37,914 nucleotides of DNA, from assembly GCA_002496395.1 (NCBI GenBank), contig DAJQ01000027.1, forward strand, positions 1 through 37,914. Reading direction: 5' to 3'. Positions 15,372 to 23,544 of this stretch are shown one piece after another. Position numbers and translations under genes: made by a program. Below the pieces are notes generated by a model. It saw nothing but the letters and a program-made list of their open reading frames with translations, was not told the origin of the DNA and made no database searches. Each line of letters starts with the position of its first letter. The first letter of the stretch is position 1. The DNA is from Methanocorpusculaceae archaeon UBA456 (GTDB taxonomy: Archaea > Halobacteriota > Methanomicrobia > Methanomicrobiales > Methanocorpusculaceae).

Positions 15372-15972
15372 GCCCATCAAGTGGATTCCCGGAAGCGGCT
15401 GGCAGGCGAACTCCTATATCATCGGTGAGGTGCTGATCGATGCCGGAGTACTCCCCATGGCACTTGAGCGGTTTTCCGACCAGATTAAAAGAATCATTCT
15501 GACGCACGGCCATTTTGATCATACAGCCCACCTTGCCGAAATTCAGGCGATGACCGGGGCAGAGGTATATATCCACGAAGAAGATGCAATCGCTCTTCGA
15601 TCTGAAGTAGAGAGCCTCTCATTTAATTTCGGTGCACGCCCCCCCATGGTCATACCGGATTATATCCTCACTGATGGTGACCGGATCGGCGACCTTCTGG
15701 TGATCCATACCCCGGGACATACCAGGGGGAGTATCTGTCTCTACCATAAAGCAGAACGCGCACTCATCTCCGGCGATACGGTCTTTCCCCAGGGCTCATT
15801 CGGAAGGACAGATTTTCCTGGCGGAAGTATTGACGTTCTCAGGGCTTCGGTTGAGAAGCTGGTTCCACTTGACGTGGACAGCCTCTATCCAGGCCATGAA
15901 CGACCGGTGACAGAAGGGGCGAAGAGACATCTCCTCGCAACGCAACAGAGCCTCAGATCATATTATGGATAA
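15370..15972 (+). CDS. Metallo-beta-lactamase-fold hydrolase (glyoxalase II-like)
   Basis: A 200-residue dinuclear metal hydrolase. The metal-binding signature THGHFDHTAH, then HTPGHTRGS, SGDTVFPQGSFGRTDFPGGS and YPGHE place it in the hydroxyacylglutathione hydrolase-like group, a family of thioester hydrolases whose natural substrate in methanogens is unknown. The frame is open far upstream into thiC, but the conserved fold begins at the ATG at 15370. This ATG and the thiC ATG on the other strand share the palindrome GCATGC. It overlaps the downstream DUF123 gene by 8 nt. Confidence 0.85.
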   Translation: MPIKWIPGSGWQANSYIIGEVLIDAGVLPMALERFSDQIKRIILTHGHFDHTAHLAEIQAMTGAEVYIHEEDAIALRSEVESLSFNFGARPPMVIPDYILTDGDRIGDLLVIHTPGHTRGSICLYHKAERALISGDTVFPQGSFGRTDFPGGSIDVLRASVEKLVPLDVDSLYPGHERPVTEGAKRHLLATQQSLRSYYG

Positions 15973-16390
15973 AGGGATCTATGCACTAATCCTCAGGACT
16001 GCCAGAACGACAGTCCGGGTGGGGGCACTCGGGGACATCACCCTGCCGGAAGGATACCTCATCTATGTCGGATCTGCCCTTGGTCCGGGGGGTCTCATCC
16101 GGGTACAGCGCCATCTCAATACCTCAAATGATAAACGGAAGCCACACTGGCATATTGATTATCTCCTCCAGGAGAGGAGAGTGTCAATGATTGCGAGTGT
16201 ATCGGCAGCCACGTCATCGCGGCTCGAATGTTCCCTGGCAGAGGAGATAGGCGGGGCATACATTCCCGGGTTTGGCTGTTCTGATTGCAGATGCAGATCC
16301 CATCTCTTTTCACGACCGGATGATCCAACAGAATCAGTCGGTGAGGCATTTGCATCCCTTGGACTGATAGCCGCGATCACAAGGTATTAG
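15965..16390 (+). CDS. DUF123 / GIY-YIG-like domain protein
   Basis: A 141-residue protein of the DUF123 family, distantly related to GIY-YIG nucleases and in other archaea sometimes fused to endonuclease III (Nth). Recognisable parts are KGIYALILRT, PEGYLIYVGSALGPGGL, VQRHL, HWHIDYLL and the Cys-rich segment IPGFGCSDCRCRSHLF. A role in DNA repair is inferred from these relatives only. The gene overlaps the MBL hydrolase gene by 8 nt and so lies in the same operon, followed 24 nt later by the flavoprotein. Confidence 0.75.
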   Translation: MDKGIYALILRTARTTVRVGALGDITLPEGYLIYVGSALGPGGLIRVQRHLNTSNDKRKPHWHIDYLLQERRVSMIASVSAATSSRLECSLAEEIGGAYIPGFGCSDCRCRSHLFSRPDDPTESVGEAFASLGLIAAITRY

Positions 16391-16414
16391 TCATACCAGA
16401 CAAAGGATACCCTT

Positions 16415-16969
16415 ATGAAGGTTCTTGGGATATCCGGGAGTATGAGAGCGGCGGGGAATACCGCCATCCTTGTTCAGGAGGTGCTCAGCCATATCGCTGA
16501 AAAAGGGATTCCAACCGAGTACATCACCCTTGCCGGGAAAGAGATTCATCCCTGTATCGGATGCGAGAAATGCAAGGAAGAGAAGTGGTGCACGATAAAA
16601 AACGATGACTGGTCAGAGATCGCCAAAAAGATGATCCATGCTGATCTCCTTGTGATTGGATCGCCCACCTACTATTTTGATGTCTCCGGACAGGTAAAGA
16701 ACCTCATCGACCGGACATACTCGCTCTACCATGACCGGCGGCTTGCCGGAGGAAAAGCTGTTGCCATCACTATCTGCGCAGATAAGGGGGGTACCCGGGC
16801 ACTCGAAACCCTTGAGGCATTCCTCTCAACGCACGAATATGGCTATCTCGGTCATATCATCGGAAGAGGATATCTTCCGGGCGATGTCCGATCCGATACG
16901 CTCGCGATGAACTCTGCAAAGACGATAGCAGATCGGATCGTCTCCTATTTCGGAACCCTGGATGATTAA
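16415..16969 (+). CDS. Iron-sulfur flavoprotein (Isf family, NADPH-dependent FMN reductase-like)
   Basis: A 184-residue flavodoxin-fold protein. The FMN loop ISGSMRAAGNTA is followed by a compact cluster motif with C47, C50, C53 and C59, the spacing of methanogen Isf proteins that hold a [4Fe-4S] cluster beside FMN. VIGSPTYYFDVSGQVKNLIDR is the second flavin segment. Isf proteins take electrons from ferredoxin and are linked to oxygen or peroxide defence; that role is family knowledge. AAAGGA lies about 9 nt before the ATG, and the 3' end overlaps DUF1805 by 8 nt. Confidence 0.83.
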   Translation: MKVLGISGSMRAAGNTAILVQEVLSHIAEKGIPTEYITLAGKEIHPCIGCEKCKEEKWCTIKNDDWSEIAKKMIHADLLVIGSPTYYFDVSGQVKNLIDRTYSLYHDRRLAGGKAVAITICADKGGTRALETLEAFLSTHEYGYLGHIIGRGYLPGDVRSDTLAMNSAKTIADRIVSYFGTLDD

Positions 16970-17285
16970 ACAAGAGGGAAGAGAATTGATCCATACGACA
17001 ATTCAACTCAAAAACCAGTCAGCAGACGGATATGCAATCCCTGTGGGCCCGGTGAACCTCGTTTTCATTACAACAGAAGAGGGGATGATCGGATGCGGCG
17101 CTTTTGATATCGCCGCCCTTGAGCGGTTCGGTATTCCGGCAGCGAAGATGAAACCGGTTACGGGACCATCTATTGCCACCATCGATGAGATCCTGGATGC
17201 GGTGGTGAAGGAAGGAAACGAACCCGCGGTAAAACGTGGCATCACACCCGGAATGACCGGAAAAGAAGCGCTCGAACTCCTCTGA
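16962..17285 (+). CDS. DUF1805 family protein
   Basis: A 107-residue protein resembling the YunC/DUF1805 family. The conserved core is YAIPVGPVNLVFITTEEGMIGCGAFDIAALERFGIPAAK, with one Cys in the GCGAFD turn. The function is unknown. It overlaps the preceding flavoprotein gene by 8 nt. A GAGGGAAGAGAA element precedes an in-frame TTG at 16986, which may be the true start and would remove eight residues. It converges on pdxT, whose stop is 3 nt away. Confidence 0.7.
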   Translation: MIKQEGRELIHTTIQLKNQSADGYAIPVGPVNLVFITTEEGMIGCGAFDIAALERFGIPAAKMKPVTGPSIATIDEILDAVVKEGNEPAVKRGITPGMTGKEALELL

Positions 17286-17288
17286 ATA

Positions 17289-17864
17289 TCAGAGGCCGAG
17301 CCTTTCAAGGAAGAGCTGGTGGAACCTCAGATCTCCGCCAAGTTCGGGGTGGAAGGAAAAGGCCATATGGAGGCCATGGCGTATCGCAACATACCCCTGT
17401 GGGAGGGATGCCAGCACTTCGATCCCATACCCGACACGGGTGACCACAGGCGCACGGATAAAAACAGCATGGAATGGGGTATCAAGACCTGCACATTCAA
17501 TATCCGCCTCAAAAGATTCCCGTTGACGGCCGAAGGCGTTCCGCTTCACGGTCATATCCATAACACCAAGCGGCTCAAAGAGGCTGTCATCCTGCACTTC
17601 GGATGAAAGCAGCACCATCCCCGCACAGGTGGCAAAGATACCACCCTCATATTCCTGAAAAGGACGGAACATACCCGCTTTCTGGATCAGCCGCATGATG
17701 GCGGTTGATTCACCGCCAGGGAGTGCTATCCCGTCAAACCGATTGATATCAGATGCATCCCGAAAGAGGGAGACATCTCCGTCAGATCCAAGAGCACGCT
17801 GGAACGCACTTACATGCTCCGATACATCGCCCTGGAGGGCAAGGACACCAATCTTACCAGCCAC
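17289..17864 (-). CDS. pdxT: Pyridoxal 5'-phosphate synthase glutaminase subunit PdxT
   Basis: Supplies ammonia from glutamine to PdxS. The 191-residue protein shows KIGVLALQGDVSEHVSAF, GGESTAIMRL, the catalytic nucleophile in FATCAGMVLLS, and the His-Glu pair in FSFHPELGGD near the C-terminus. The GTG at 17864 gives the family-typical N-terminus and has GAGAGG about 10 nt upstream; the in-frame ATG at 17882 adds six residues and lies deeper inside pdxS. Either way it overlaps the end of pdxS. Confidence 0.9.
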   Translation of the reverse strand: MAGKIGVLALQGDVSEHVSAFQRALGSDGDVSLFRDASDINRFDGIALPGGESTAIMRLIQKAGMFRPFQEYEGGIFATCAGMVLLSSEVQDDSLFEPLGVMDMTVKRNAFGRQRESFEADIECAGLDTPFHAVFIRAPVVTRVGYGIEVLASLPQGYVAIRHGLHMAFSFHPELGGDLRFHQLFLERLGL

Positions 17865-18750
17865 GTGTCTGCAACCTCTCATCCGGAGTTAAGGTATGGA
17901 CATCAATACCCGGCATAGCCTCGCCGAGACCGCGGCTTACCTCTGCGATCACCTTCGGATCATTGAAGTGGTGGACAGTCTCGACGATCGCTTTTGCCAT
18001 CTTCTCGGGATTTTCTGATTTGAAGATTCCTGAGCCGACAAAGACACCGTCTGCACCAAGCTGCATCATCAAAGCTGCATCCGCAGGGGTGGCGATCCCG
18101 CCTGCCGAGAAGTTTACAACCGGGAGGCGCCCGCGGTCTGCAACATCCAGAACCAGCTCGATCGGCGCTTCGATCTTTCTGGCATACCCTGCCCGCTCCT
18201 GAGCATCCATTCCTTTCAGCATCCGGATCTCGGACTGGATCGCCCGCATATGCCGGACCGCCTCGACGACGTTTCCGGTGCCTGCCTCTCCCTTCGTCCG
18301 GATCATGGCAGCCCCTTCATTGATCCGCCTGAGCGCCTCGCCAAGGTTCCGGGCACCACAGACAAACGGCACCGAGAATGCCTTCTTATCAACATGGAAC
18401 TCCTCATCTGCCGGTGTCAGCACTTCAGACTCATCAATCATATCGACACCGAGCTCCTGAAGCACCTGTGCCTCAACAAAGTGGCCGATCCTGACCTTTG
18501 CCATCACCGGTATTGAGACGGCTTCTGTGATCTCGACAATCTTTGTTGGATCTGCCATACGGGAGACACCCCCGGCTTTCCTGATATCCGCAGGAACCCG
18601 CTCAAGTGCCATCACCGCAACTGCACCGGCATTCTCTGCGATCACCGCCTGTTCCGCTGAGACAACATCCATGATGACGCCCCCCTTCTGCATGGATGCA
18701 AAACCCCGCTTCAGAAGCTCTGTTCCAAACTTCAGCTCTTCAAGAATCAT
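17854..18750 (-). CDS. pdxS: Pyridoxal 5'-phosphate synthase lyase subunit PdxS
   Basis: Builds PLP from ribose 5-phosphate, glyceraldehyde 3-phosphate and ammonia in a 12+12 complex with PdxT. The 298-residue product from the ATG at 18750 matches family length and carries GFASMQKGGVIMDVVSAEQA, MALERVPADIRKAGGVSRMADP, IPVMAKVRIGHFVEAQ, DESEVLTPADEEFHVDK and GSGIFKSENP. The frame is open up to 18855, but those 35 residues have no counterpart in the family. ATTTATCG about 25-32 nt upstream may be the TATA box, implying a leaderless message. The 118-nt gap to cbiB shows nothing else. Confidence 0.93.
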   Translation of the reverse strand: MILEELKFGTELLKRGFASMQKGGVIMDVVSAEQAVIAENAGAVAVMALERVPADIRKAGGVSRMADPTKIVEITEAVSIPVMAKVRIGHFVEAQVLQELGVDMIDESEVLTPADEEFHVDKKAFSVPFVCGARNLGEALRRINEGAAMIRTKGEAGTGNVVEAVRHMRAIQSEIRMLKGMDAQERAGYARKIEAPIELVLDVADRGRLPVVNFSAGGIATPADAALMMQLGADGVFVGSGIFKSENPEKMAKAIVETVHHFNDPKVIAEVSRGLGEAMPGIDVHTLTPDERLQTRGW

Positions 18751-18868
18751 GTATTTATATGGATCAGCTGAGCCGATAAATGATAGCATGGTCTCTGCAT
18801 GCGTTTTCAATCCAAACGCGATAAAACGGACATTCCACCGATGAATCAACCCCATTCTTTATTTTGCG

Positions 18869-19822
18869 TCACAGAAGAGGGAAAAGGAACGAAATCCCGC
18901 CGGATAGAAGAAAGGAAGAGAGAGAGAGGAGGATCAGGAGGAGCGCAAAGATCACCGTCGCGCCCCGAACGGCAGTAAGAACACATCTGCCCCCCGTCTC
19001 AAGAGATTGAAATGGATCCCCGATCCGGTATCCACCAGGTTTATCAAACAAAATCCCGCATCCACCGGCGATCAACGCCATCGGAATGCCACCATTGAAC
19101 CCCGGTCTCTTCTTCGCATCACGACGGAACATGGAGAACGCCTCTCTCCCCCGTCCGCGGAGCCCAAACCATGCCATAAGAAGAGACCCGGCGATCCGTG
19201 CAGGGATATAAGAGAGTACATCATCGGCCCGGGCAGAGAACCAGCCAAGCCGCTCCCGTTCATCCCGGTACCCGAGCATCGCATCCATCGTATTGGCTGC
19301 ACGGTACATCGCAGCTCCAGGAAGGCCGAGGAGTGCAAACCAGAAGAGAGGAGCTATGATCGAATCGACAAGGTTCTCAGAGACCGATTCATATGCTGCG
19401 GACCGAACCTGCTCATCGGTGAGAGTGGAAGTCTTCCGGGATACCATCATCGAAACAGCGGATCTTCCGGCAGTGGGATCTGTCCTGAGCCCCTCTTCAA
19501 CCGAGAACGCGTGTTCTTCGAGGGATCTCCATGCAAAGGTGCTCTTCAGGAGGAATGGTGCTGCAAGGAGATAGAGCCACCATATTCCATATTCCTTCAC
19601 CAGCTGATCAAAGAGAAGAAATGGAAGCGTGAAGAGGAGGACGGTCACCAACCAGAAGATGCATCCTGCAGAACGCTGAAGGGATCTCCGGTATGCAGAC
19701 GGCCGCCCCCACCATCCGATAAATCGTCCGAGGAGGGCAACCGGATGGTACGGGGTATGCGGATCCCCGATACACCGGTCAATGAGAAGGGACGCTACCA
19801 GGATGATTCCGAAGAACGGCAT
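18869..19822 (-). CDS. cbiB: Adenosylcobinamide-phosphate synthase CbiB/CobD
   Basis: Attaches the aminopropanol linker to adenosylcobyric acid in cobamide synthesis; methanogens need cobamides for methyltransferase Mtr. The 317-residue membrane protein starts LLIDRCIGDPHTPYHPVALLGRFI, then has TSTLTDEQVRSAAYESVSEN, LVDSIIAPLFW, YRAANTMDAMLGYRDER and FSARADDVLSYIPARIAG, all diagnostic. Several transmembrane helices are visible, including one at the very C-terminus. It overlaps the unknown membrane protein gene upstream by 28 nt and is the last gene of the purA transcript. Confidence 0.9.
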   Translation of the reverse strand: MPFFGIILVASLLIDRCIGDPHTPYHPVALLGRFIGWWGRPSAYRRSLQRSAGCIFWLVTVLLFTLPFLLFDQLVKEYGIWWLYLLAAPFLLKSTFAWRSLEEHAFSVEEGLRTDPTAGRSAVSMMVSRKTSTLTDEQVRSAAYESVSENLVDSIIAPLFWFALLGLPGAAMYRAANTMDAMLGYRDERERLGWFSARADDVLSYIPARIAGSLLMAWFGLRGRGREAFSMFRRDAKKRPGFNGGIPMALIAGGCGILFDKPGGYRIGDPFQSLETGGRCVLTAVRGATVIFALLLILLSLSSFLLSGGISFLFPLL

Positions 19823-20349
19823 GCAGTGACGATCCCAATCAGGAGGAGGAGGATAATAAAGACGGTGATGAATGCATCAACAGGTGCAAGAATGGCACCA
19901 CGGAAAGAGAGCCAGACGAGATATGTAATGCAGGCGATAATACATGGTATCAGGGTGAGCATATGAGGCATCTTCTTTGTTGCCTGATCCTCTTCGAACA
20001 CCACCTTTTCTTCCTCAGGAACAATTACCGGGCATGCCTTGCTCACCACAACCTTCATCCGGGTTGTCCTGGCACCATATCCGGTGATAAACTCAAGATC
20101 AAAGACACCATCCCCCGAAGAATCCCGTATTGGTATACTGTAATCAATATCACCATCAACGTAGAGATTGTCATGGAAAAAATCTGTGAAACCATGGCCG
20201 TTCTGTGTCCGTATCGTGGCATGGGTTGGGGAGCCATAGTTTTTCAATCGAATGATAAGATCGCTCCCTGCATCCACCGGAGCCTCACGTGCAGAGAGTT
20301 CGATGGTATTGACCCCCCGGCGATTCAGATGCACATCAACGACAGTCAT
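19795..20349 (-). CDS. Unknown membrane protein with N-terminal beta domain and two C-terminal helices
   Basis: I do not recognise a characterised family. The 184-residue protein has an N-terminal, probably extracytoplasmic or cytoplasmic beta-rich part (residues 1-105, with phrases VNTIELSAREAPVDAGSD and IIRLKNYGSPTHATI that resemble immunoglobulin-like stalks) but no signal peptide. Two transmembrane helices follow (about 127-150 and 156-178). It may belong to an archaeal DUF conserved in this gene neighbourhood. It sits between the Trm112-like gene and cbiB, overlapping the latter by 28 nt. Confidence 0.55.
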   Translation of the reverse strand: MTVVDVHLNRRGVNTIELSAREAPVDAGSDLIIRLKNYGSPTHATIRTQNGHGFTDFFHDNLYVDGDIDYSIPIRDSSGDGVFDLEFITGYGARTTRMKVVVSKACPVIVPEEEKVVFEEDQATKKMPHMLTLIPCIIACITYLVWLSFRGAILAPVDAFITVFIILLLLIGIVTACRSSESSW

Positions 20350-20363
20350 TCGATCAGATACTC

Positions 20364-20549
20364 CTATTCTTTTGCAGATTCAGGGGGGAGCAGGTTTGGG
20401 ATCCCCTCATGAATCGGATAATCCAGCTGGCAGGCATCACACCTGAGGCTTCCTTCGATGATCTCTTCCTCATTCTCCTCAGTTACACTCAGTACAATAT
20501 CGCCTTTGCAGACTGGGCAGCAGAGAATATCCATCAACCATCGCTTCAT
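20364..20549 (-). CDS. Trm112-like zinc-ribbon protein
   Basis: A 61-residue protein of the Trm112p/UPF0434 family. Two Cys pairs (CCPVC near residue 10 and CDAC near residue 37) can bind zinc, and YPIHEGIPNLLP is the conserved C-terminal hydrophobic tail. Trm112 activates several SAM-dependent methyltransferases of tRNA, rRNA and release factor in archaea and eukaryotes; that this copy does so is inference. The ATG overlaps the purA stop by 4 nt. Confidence 0.82.
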   Translation of the reverse strand: MKRWLMDILCCPVCKGDIVLSVTEENEEEIIEGSLRCDACQLDYPIHEGIPNLLPPESAKE

Positions 20550-21556
20550 TTTCTCTTCCTCAGATCAATGATTTGTGAAAGTTCAGGCCCTGTTGAGATG
20601 ATGGTCACAGGGCATCCAACATCTTCCTCTACCTGCCGGATGAAAACCTTTGCGGTCTCTGTAAGTTGATCGTACCTGGTTGCTCCGGAACAGGCAGGAT
20701 CCACCCGATCGATACCGGTGATCGCAACCTGTGTACATCCATTGATCATAGCAGAGTACCGTGCCATCTTACCATCCCAGTTCCCAATCCGCCGCTCCCG
20801 GTGGGTGACGGTCCCATACTCGACAATTCCCATCTCGTGGGATTTATCGTGCGTCATCTCTGTTGAGAACGGCCCTTCCCCGACCCGCGTCGGGAACGCC
20901 TTGAAGACGACGATCACATCGTCAATTTGTGTCGGTCCAACCCCGCAATCCGCTGCGATCTGGGATGCAGAGGTATCCTTGCTTGTGACATAGGGGTAGG
21001 TTCCATAATAGAGGGAGATCCCAAAACCCTGCGTACCTTCAAGGATGACGTTTTCACCGTTTTTAATTGCGACATTCACCTTCTCTGCAACATCGACAAT
21101 ATAGGGAGCAAGTTCCGGGAGATCTTTTGCCTGCCGGGATATTCTGAGCACCCGATCGGCATTTGCAGGACCACACCCGGATCCGGTGCTCCCGATCTTC
21201 TTTGAAAGATGCTCGCTCTCCTGATCACGGATAATATGCTCCTCTTCAATGACCCCGCACCGTCCATCGATATAGATCCTGCCGGATGCACCGACCTGAT
21301 CAACCTCACGAAGGAAGACTCTGGGATCGACAAGGACGCCGGGTCCGATACAGAGATCTGCTTGTTCATAGACGAAACCGGATGGAACCATCCGGACACC
21401 ATATTCCTTCTCTCCTACTAAAACAGTGTGGCCGGCATTTGGTCCGACACCACCACGAGAGATGATAGTCGGGTGATCCTGATGTGCGATGTGGGCAACG
21501 ATCTTGCCTTTCCCTTCATCACCAAAAAAACCACCAACAATAATTGTACAGGGCAT
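20546..21556 (-). CDS. purA: Adenylosuccinate synthetase (short archaeal form)
   Basis: Joins IMP and aspartate using GTP on the way to AMP. The 336-residue length is that of the short archaeal enzyme (bacterial forms are about 430). Motifs: GGFFGDEGKGKIVAH with the phosphate loop, GGVGPNAGHTV with the catalytic His, GSTGSGCGPANADR, EGTQGFGISLYYGTYPYVTS and FPTRVGEGPF. It leads an operon with Trm112-like, membrane protein and cbiB genes. A CTATTTTATC TATA box (21589-21598) would start transcription only about 10 nt before the ATG. Confidence 0.94.
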   Translation of the reverse strand: MPCTIIVGGFFGDEGKGKIVAHIAHQDHPTIISRGGVGPNAGHTVLVGEKEYGVRMVPSGFVYEQADLCIGPGVLVDPRVFLREVDQVGASGRIYIDGRCGVIEEEHIIRDQESEHLSKKIGSTGSGCGPANADRVLRISRQAKDLPELAPYIVDVAEKVNVAIKNGENVILEGTQGFGISLYYGTYPYVTSKDTSASQIAADCGVGPTQIDDVIVVFKAFPTRVGEGPFSTEMTHDKSHEMGIVEYGTVTHRERRIGNWDGKMARYSAMINGCTQVAITGIDRVDPACSGATRYDQLTETAKVFIRQVEEDVGCPVTIISTGPELSQIIDLRKRK

Positions 21557-21686
21557 AGACGTATCAGTACATGTCTGTTGAGGAAGCTGATAAAATAGTT
21601 CCCCAAATAAAAGAAACCAGAAAAAAACGGTTTTTCATCCATATAGGAAAGCATCAAGAACGAGCCGGAACATACACTAAACATAG
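21557..21686. promoter_or_regulatory. Divergent promoter region, purA and signal peptidase
   Basis: Two TATA candidates are visible: CTATTTTATC on the minus strand for purA (21589-21598) and CCATATAGG on the plus strand for the peptidase (21639-21647, start near 21668). Between them lies the dyad GAAACC-10 nt-GGTTTTTC (about 21613-21636), centred on an A-tract. It is positioned to affect both promoters. Confidence 0.45.
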
Positions 21687-22352
21687 ATGACTCTATCGAA
21701 GAGGACCCGGAGACCAGAGCCTGAAAAGGAATCCCCAATCAGCCGGTTCAGAGAGAGCGATCATCCGGCTGTTTCTCTTGCCCGTGATCTCCTCTGGGTT
21801 GTATGTGTTGTCGGAGGTATTGCACTGCTCCTCTTTCTGGCATCCGGAACATGGCCTGCGGTTGTGGCTGTTGAATCCGGGAGTATGCTCCCCGAGATGC
21901 AGATCGGCGATCTCGTCTTTGTTGTTGCAGAAGACCGGTTTGGACCTCTGATCACCTCCGAAGAGGGTATAGAATCAGGGCACATCTCATTTGGCCACCC
22001 CGGGGATGTCATCATCTTCAGGCCAAATGGTGATGATGGCATCCACCCGATCATTCACCGTGCCCTTCTGCGGATCGATGCTGAAACCGCTGGGGAAATG
22101 CTCAACTTTCCAAACCCGCATGGCGGCATCATCACCCAGGGTGACAACAACCCGGTGATCGATCAGGTGACGACACATCCGGGTATCGGCAGGATCGAAC
22201 CGGTTCGGGATGAATGGATCATTGGAAAGGCGGTTTTTTCCATTCCTCTGGTTGGGTATCTCCCACTTCATATCGTTGAGTTTGCAATCCTTATCATCGC
22301 GATTATTATTATTCAGGAATTGATCGCCTCAAGGCGGAGAGAGAAGAACTGA
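21687..22352 (+). CDS. Archaeal signal peptidase I (S26B)
   Basis: Removes signal peptides from secreted proteins such as the surface proteins in this window. The 221-residue protein has a transmembrane helix at about 37-57, the serine motif VESGSMLPEMQIGDLVFV, GDVIIFRP then IIHRAL with the His that replaces the bacterial Lys, TQGDNNPVIDQ with the acidic residue, and a second hydrophobic helix near the C-terminus (about 190-212) ending RRREKN. It ends 10 nt before cofH and is likely cotranscribed with it. Confidence 0.9.
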   Translation: MTLSKRTRRPEPEKESPISRFRESDHPAVSLARDLLWVVCVVGGIALLLFLASGTWPAVVAVESGSMLPEMQIGDLVFVVAEDRFGPLITSEEGIESGHISFGHPGDVIIFRPNGDDGIHPIIHRALLRIDAETAGEMLNFPNPHGGIITQGDNNPVIDQVTTHPGIGRIEPVRDEWIIGKAVFSIPLVGYLPLHIVEFAILIIAIIIIQELIASRRREKN

Positions 22353-22362
22353 GGGTACAACT

Positions 22363-23448
22363 ATGAATGTGACGAAGCAACTGCTTGAAGACTGTCTGGG
22401 GGGCCACCGGCTTACCCATGACGAAGGACTCCACCTGCTGAAGGCAACCGGAAGAGAGATCTTCTCCATCTGCTGCGCCGCAGACGAACTCAGGGAAGAG
22501 AAAGTCGGCAATGTTGTGACCTATGTCAGGAACCAGAATATCCATATTACAAATATCTGCAAGAATCTCTGCGGCTTTTGTGCATTCGGGCGGAGGAAGG
22601 GCGATCCCGATGCGTTCTTCGATGGCCCGGACCAGATCCGGCAGAAAGTGAAGCTTGCCCTCTCACGTGATATCACCGAGATCTGCCTCCTCTCCGGTGT
22701 ACACCCGGATTACACGATGGAGAGTTATGCGGAGATTGTACAGACCGTCCACGATGAGGCACCGGGTATTGATATTCATACGGCAAGTCCGGATGAGGTC
22801 GCCTACATCGCCAGAAAAAGCGGAATTTCTACCCTTGAGGCACTTGAGCGACTGAAGAATGCAGGACTTGGAACCCTTCAGGGAACTGCTGCTGAGATTC
22901 TGGTCGACGATGTCCGAAAAGTGATCTGCCCGGCGAAGGTGGATACAAACACCTGGGTTTCGATCATCAAAGAAGCGCATGGGATCGGGATGAAAAGCAC
23001 ATCAACGATCATGTACGGATCTGCCGAAAAACCCGCAGATCGTATCACACACCTCGGGATACTCAGGGATATTCAGGATGAGACAGGGGGGTTCACCGAG
23101 CTTGTGCCCCTGTCGTACCTCCATCAGAACACCTCCCTGTACGAGCGGGGGCTCGCACCCGCCGGTGCAACCGGGAGGGAAGATCTCCTGATGATCGCCA
23201 TCTCACGGCTCTTCCTCGACACCTTCGATCATATCCAGGTTCCCTGGGGGAAATTCGGGATCAAGCTCACCCAGATCGCCCTTGCATCAGGTGGGGACGA
23301 TCTCGGCGGGACGATGTTCTCAGATGATGTCTCTGTGGAGGCAGGCGGATCTGAGGCAGGATACCTCGATCCGAAAACAATGGATCGGATCGCAACAGAT
23401 ATCGGAAGGCGCCTCCTCCAGAGGACGACCAAGTATAGCATCCTGTGA
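22363..23448 (+). CDS. cofH: F420 biosynthesis radical SAM enzyme CofH
   Basis: With CofG it forms the deazaflavin Fo. CofH joins the tyrosine-derived group to 5-amino-6-(D-ribitylamino)uracil. The 361-residue protein has the radical SAM motif CKNLCGFCAF (CxxxCxxC), LSGVHPDYTMESYAEI, IDIHTASPDEVAYIA and GLGTLQGTAAEIL, which favour CofH over CofG. A GAGG element lies 8 nt before the ATG. It uses the same precursor as the RibH encoded at 11596-12003. A T-run follows 22 nt after the stop. Confidence 0.92.
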   Translation: MNVTKQLLEDCLGGHRLTHDEGLHLLKATGREIFSICCAADELREEKVGNVVTYVRNQNIHITNICKNLCGFCAFGRRKGDPDAFFDGPDQIRQKVKLALSRDITEICLLSGVHPDYTMESYAEIVQTVHDEAPGIDIHTASPDEVAYIARKSGISTLEALERLKNAGLGTLQGTAAEILVDDVRKVICPAKVDTNTWVSIIKEAHGIGMKSTSTIMYGSAEKPADRITHLGILRDIQDETGGFTELVPLSYLHQNTSLYERGLAPAGATGREDLLMIAISRLFLDTFDHIQVPWGKFGIKLTQIALASGGDDLGGTMFSDDVSVEAGGSEAGYLDPKTMDRIATDIGRRLLQRTTKYSIL

Positions 23449-23470
23449 GGCTTGCAGAACCATCCACACC

Positions 23471-23476
23471 TTTTTT
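23471..23476 (+). terminator. T6 terminator after cofH
   Basis: A T6 run 22 nt beyond the cofH stop codon, preceded by CCACACC. No hairpin is needed for archaeal termination. Confidence 0.5.
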
Positions 23477-23544
23477 CAGGCACTCACACGGGTTGCTGTA
23501 GAGACCAAATTACCCTGCCTCGCGGCCTTCTCTCTGAAAAATTA

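Noticed and set aside
18751..18855. 35-residue N-terminal extension of PdxS
   Set aside because: Family proteins start near the ATG at 18750, and the extension contains likely promoter sequence.
19007..19966. Plus-strand ORF of 319 codons opposite cbiB
   Set aside because: It mirrors the real cbiB gene, with Arg/Pro/Ser-rich composition and no recognisable domain.
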